Shown piece by piece: positions 59,859 through 62,489 of a stretch of 62,489 bases of DNA. The position numbers were made by a program, and so were the translations under genes. Source of the DNA: Bacteroidota bacterium (GTDB lineage: Bacteria; Bacteroidota; Bacteroidia; Bacteroidales; F082); assembly GCA_018816765.1 (NCBI GenBank), contig JAHIUX010000010.1, positions 1 to 62,489 of the forward strand, in the 5' to 3' direction. Every line of letters starts with the position of its first letter. The stretch's first letter is position 1. The notes below the pieces were generated by a model. That model was not told where the DNA came from. It ran no database searches and worked only from the letters and a program-made list of their open reading frames with translations.

Positions 59859-60585
59859 ACACGTAAAATTGTCTGATTCCACATTCGGCCAACAGGCTTC
59901 CCTGAAACGCATTGATGATGCGTTCGCCAAACTGGTGAAGGGCCGCAGGTCCAACAGGGATTAATACGGTTCCCTTGTGCAGCTTCAGTTTCCAGCCTGC
60001 TTTGTTCAGCATGGCCTTTACCTCGGCCGAGGGCAAAAAGCGATGGGGGCCTTCGCCATGGCCGCCAAATAGCGCAGTGAATACACGGTAGGGCCATTCG
60101 CTCGTCGCCGGCGGGCAACTCAGCACCAGCAAGGCATCAGCTGTGCTGACACGGTGAAGCTCGTGCAGAAACTGCAATGGGTCGGCTGCATGCTCAAGTG
60201 TTTCGAGGCTCAGCACCCGGTCAAAACAGGCGTCACCAAAGGGTAAACGGCTATAGGTATCCAGCTTCACCTGTCTGCTTTCAGGCCTGATTTTCAGGGC
60301 TTCGGATATGAGTCCGGCCGATATTTCGGCATTTGTGACTTCTGCCCCGGGATGCTCCAGTAAGATGAAATCGGTGGCTTCGGCATCGCGGCTGGTGATA
60401 TTCAATACCCGGCTTTCGCGCGACAGCTTCAGGTGCTGCATGCTTTCGGAAAAACGCTGGTCGTGGGCTGCCTTGACCTTGTTGTTTTCGGCGATATACA
60501 CAGCGGCAACCCTGTCCCAGTGAGCTTCTACCTCGCTGTCAGTCCAGCTGTTGCGGTGGTCGGCATGGTCATAACGCCTGGTCAT
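59845..60585 (-). CDS. Class I SAM-dependent methyltransferase
   Basis: 246 residues. The Rossmann-fold methyltransferase region has SRVLNITSRDAEATDFILL in the place of motif I (changed from the usual glycine-rich loop), then GAEVTNAEISAGLISEAL, FGDACFDRVLSLETLEHAADPLQFLHELHRVS and LLVLSCPPATSEWPYRVF. The modified first loop means binding is plausible but not certain. It overlaps the upstream glycosyltransferase by 4 nt (ATGA), so it is part of the same operon. A glycan or lipid substrate is inferred from context. Confidence 0.88.
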   Translation of the reverse strand: MTRRYDHADHRNSWTDSEVEAHWDRVAAVYIAENNKVKAAHDQRFSESMQHLKLSRESRVLNITSRDAEATDFILLEHPGAEVTNAEISAGLISEALKIRPESRQVKLDTYSRLPFGDACFDRVLSLETLEHAADPLQFLHELHRVSTADALLVLSCPPATSEWPYRVFTALFGGHGEGPHRFLPSAEVKAMLNKAGWKLKLHKGTVLIPVGPAALHQFGERIINAFQGSLLAECGIRQFYVCEKY

Positions 60586-61448
60586 GAGCGTTTGGTTCGG
60601 TTAAGCAGGGCAATCTGATCGGCCAAAAGGCCAAAGAAAAAGATAAACATCCCCATGATGACCAACAGCATGGCGCTGTTGGGGAAACGATTCGCGATCA
60701 TATACCCAAAAATGCCCCAGACCATGCCAAGGGCAAACACCAGTGCGCTGGCCGGGAAGAAGATTTTGAGCGGGTTGAACAGCATAATGATCCTGAGCAG
60801 CAGCAACATTGTCTTGGAACCGTCTTTCAGGAATTTCACATTGCTGTTGCGCCCTTTGCGTTCGTGAACCACAATGGGGAAAGTGCCCACCGTATACCCT
60901 TCTTTTAAAAACGCCAGCGTAGAGGTCGTCGAAAACGAGAAGCCATTGGGCATGATGTGCAGCAGTTCGGTGATAAGCTTGCGGTCGAAGCCACGAAAAC
61001 CGGAGTTGTAGTCGGGCAGTGGCTGTTCTACCAGGTGCTCGCCAACCATGCGGATGATGCGCTTTCCGCTTTTACGGCTTTTCACCTGGAACGAATCGGC
61101 CGTGCGCTCACCAATAACCATATCATAGTCATCGAGCATGGCGATGAGTGTGCCAATGTATGTTGGGTCGTGCTGGCCATCACTGTCGAGGATAACGACC
61201 TTTTCCCCCCTGGCTTTGCGGATGCCTGTTTTCAGCGCAGCTCCGTAGCCTTTGTTGGTATTGTGCCGGTAACATTTCACCGGAAATTCCCTGATGATGC
61301 CCAGGGTGTTGTCGGTGGAACCATCGTCGACATAAATGACTTCATATTGTTCGTGAAACTTCATTTCGACAATGCGCTCGAGGCCTTGCCTGATACCTTC
61401 TTCCTCATTAAATGCGGGGATAACGATACTGATAGCGGGTGCTTGCAA
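60582..61448 (-). CDS. Family 2 glycosyltransferase with C-terminal membrane helices (DPM/polyprenyl-phosphate type)
   Basis: 288 residues. The GT2 domain (about 1-220) has SIVIPAFNEEEGIRQGLERI, YVDDGSTDNTLGIIREF, ALKTGIRKARGEKVVILDSDGQHDPTYI with the DSD metal site, and NSGFRGFDRKLI. Two C-terminal hydrophobic segments (about 228-252 and 260-282) anchor it in the membrane. Relatives transfer a sugar to a polyprenyl phosphate. It heads a minus-strand operon with the methyltransferase and the FrhB-like gene. TACCTTTG at 61478-61471 (minus) is its likely -7 box. Confidence 0.92.
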   Translation of the reverse strand: MQAPAISIVIPAFNEEEGIRQGLERIVEMKFHEQYEVIYVDDGSTDNTLGIIREFPVKCYRHNTNKGYGAALKTGIRKARGEKVVILDSDGQHDPTYIGTLIAMLDDYDMVIGERTADSFQVKSRKSGKRIIRMVGEHLVEQPLPDYNSGFRGFDRKLITELLHIMPNGFSFSTTSTLAFLKEGYTVGTFPIVVHERKGRNSNVKFLKDGSKTMLLLLRIIMLFNPLKIFFPASALVFALGMVWGIFGYMIANRFPNSAMLLVIMGMFIFFFGLLADQIALLNRTKRS

Positions 61449-61470
61449 TGCGGTCGGATTTAAATAATGG

Positions 61471-61478
61471 CAAAGGTA
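61471..61478 (-). promoter_or_regulatory. Candidate -7 box of the minus-strand glycan operon
   Basis: TACCTTTG on the minus strand is a full match to TAnnTTTG, 22 nt before the start codon at 61448. No clear TTG is found at the right distance. Confidence 0.5.
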
Positions 61479-61603
61479 ACAATAATGAACTATTTCGTAC
61501 CTAATCTTTGCTTAAGGCTGTGTGTTAACCTACTGAAAAGTTTCAGCCAACAATGGCTTTGATCAGGCCCTTGGTTTCTGCCGAACCCAATAATCAGCCT
61601 TGA

Positions 61604-61633
61604 TTGGACTTTGCCCATAAATGCGTAGTTTTG
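61604..61633 (+). promoter_or_regulatory. Promoter of the right-hand glycosyltransferase gene
   Basis: TTG (61604-61606), 19 nt, then TAGTTTTG (61626-61633), a full match. It places the start at 61651 rather than at the ATG at 61621, which lies inside the promoter. Confidence 0.65.
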
Positions 61634-61650
61634 CCAACAAATTGCGTTCA

Positions 61651-62370
61651 ATGGCTAAAATGCTCAGTGTCATTATTCCGGCTTACAATGAGGCCGATTT
61701 TATTGAAAGCGTGCTGCAGCATGTTTGTAACAGCCTGGAAAAAAACAAGATCGACGCTGAAATCATTGTTGTTGATGACGCATCAACAGACAAAACCCTC
61801 GAAAAAGTGGCTCATTTCCAATGGGAGCATCCCGGGCTTGAACTACGGTGGATTGCATCGAAGCCAAACAAAGGAAAGGGTTTTGTTATCCGCGAAGGCA
61901 TTGCAGCGGCCACAGCCGATTATGTACTTATTCAGGATGCTGATTTTGAATACGATCCGGGCGAATATCCGCTTTTACTCGAGCCTGTGCTGAAGGGCAT
62001 GGCCGATGTTGTTTACGGATCACGGTTTTCGGGCGGCAACCCGCACCGCATCCTGTTTTTCTGGCATTCCATCGGAAACAAGTTTTTAACCATGTTGTCG
62101 AATGCATTTACCAACCTGAACCTGACCGATATGGAAACAGGGTATAAGTTGTTTAAGCGCGAAATTATCCAACAGATCAGGCTAAAGGAAAACCGTTTTG
62201 GGTTTGAGCCGGAAGTAACGGCCAAGATTGCGCGTCATCCGGGCATCCGGATTTATGAGGTGGGCATTTCGTATTATGGCCGCACCTATGCCGAAGGCAA
62301 AAAGATTACCTGGACCGACGGGATGCGGGCAATCTGGTGCGTTTTGAAATACAATGTATTCAGCCGCTGA
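61651..62370 (+). CDS. Family 2 glycosyltransferase
   Basis: 239 residues. A GT2 domain with MLSVIIPAYNEADFIESVLQHV, IVVDDASTDKTLEKVAHFQ, KPNKGKGFVIREGIAAATADYVLIQDADFEYDP (DAD metal site), GSRFSGG and METGYKLFKREI followed by FGFEPEVTAKIAR. The type is similar to DPM1-like transferases without membrane helices at the end. It is divergent from the other GT2 gene with which it shares an intergenic region, and is followed by the repeat at the window edge. Substrate is unknown. Confidence 0.93.
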   Translation: MAKMLSVIIPAYNEADFIESVLQHVCNSLEKNKIDAEIIVVDDASTDKTLEKVAHFQWEHPGLELRWIASKPNKGKGFVIREGIAAATADYVLIQDADFEYDPGEYPLLLEPVLKGMADVVYGSRFSGGNPHRILFFWHSIGNKFLTMLSNAFTNLNLTDMETGYKLFKREIIQQIRLKENRFGFEPEVTAKIARHPGIRIYEVGISYYGRTYAEGKKITWTDGMRAIWCVLKYNVFSR

Positions 62371-62401
62371 AGCCGGGAAGGCATCCCATCTGTAAGCCGC
62401 A

Positions 62402-62489
62402 GGAGCCTGAAGGGCTCCAATATGAATCCCGACAAACAAGGAAGTCCACGGAGCCTGAAGGGCTTCAACATGAATCCCGACAAACAAGG
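62402..62489. repeat. Tandem repeat, 48-bp period, cut by the window end
   Basis: Two 40-bp copies (62402-62441 and 62450-62489) differ at two positions and are separated by 8 bp. Each holds a GGAGCC-TGAAG-GGCTCC hairpin; in the second copy one arm is changed to GGCTTC. The last bases of the window are still in the repeat, so more copies may follow. The spacer is too short for a CRISPR array. Confidence 0.85.

Noticed and set aside
62402-62489. CRISPR array at the right edge
   Set aside because: The spacer is only 8 bp, the unit is 40 bp with an internal hairpin, and no cas gene is present.
1-62489. tRNA, rRNA, insertion sequence or prophage
   Set aside because: No cloverleaf-like, transposase or phage structural sequence was found on either strand by eye.

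Overview
This 62.5 kb window is chromosomal DNA from a member of the Bacteroidota, most likely class Bacteroidia. Four things support this: a gldKLMN cluster and a PorW/SprE lipoprotein of the type IX secretion system (T9SS), a fused MurF-alanine racemase, TonB/DUF4468/PorP-type proteins, and promoters that fit the Bacteroidota pattern TTG-N19-23-TAnnTTTG rather than the E. coli -35/-10. I cannot name the genus. There is no rRNA, tRNA, insertion sequence, prophage or CRISPR array. Nearly all of the window is ordinary single-copy core gene content.

Layout. 1-0.5 kb: 3' end of a PiT phosphate transporter. 0.7-9.7 kb: an accessory-looking stretch with a DUF4153-like membrane protein, a compact unit of three genes (unknown protein, patatin phospholipase, small membrane protein), a secreted caspase-fold protein, a C69 dipeptidase and an M15 peptidase. 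9.9-12.7 kb: a TonB-like protein, a large Ig-like lipoprotein and an ArsR-type repressor with an operator inside its own promoter. 13.1-19.1 kb: adenine deaminase and a translationally coupled mevalonate-pathway operon. 19.1-25.4 kb: a DUF4468 protein, groEL-groES, secG, a TPR protein, lptE and a sigma-54 activator. 25.4-30.1 kb: pheT and recG. 30.2-36.3 kb: gldN-gldM-gldL-gldK and a PorP/SprF protein, all on the minus strand. 36.5-40.7 kb: two tandem YitT paralogues, rseP and an M23 peptidase. 41-44.7 kb: porW, a bactofilin, AtpZ and an AtpI-like protein. 44.8-55.4 kb: a pterin synthase, two folE genes, a Bax-inhibitor-1 protein, fabD, cinA, a double universal stress protein, a nucleoside phosphorylase, pdxA and murF-alr. 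55.4-62.4 kb: a surface-glycan or lipid-linked sugar cluster (GT-C-like membrane protein, flippase-like protein, FrhB-like ferredoxin protein, methyltransferase, two GT2 glycosyltransferases). The window ends inside a 48-bp-period repeat.

How the genes work together. The T9SS genes (gldKLMN, PorP/SprF, porW) make the core trans-envelope motor and outer-membrane parts of the secretion machine. The three kinase/decarboxylase genes plus HMG-CoA reductase turn HMG-CoA into isopentenyl diphosphate. secG, lptE and rseP serve envelope biogenesis. folE and the pterin synthase turn GTP into reduced pterins. pdxA makes the cofactor used by the alanine racemase encoded next to it.

No clearly new system is proven here. 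The best leads are: the patatin three-gene unit next to a caspase-fold protein; an 18-bp palindrome made of two opposed -7 boxes, found upstream of gldK and again upstream of yitT; the ArsR operator; the non-ATG start of porW; and the truncated hairpin-bearing repeat at the right edge. Many gene starts were moved inward because a promoter or signal peptide lies inside the longest open frame.
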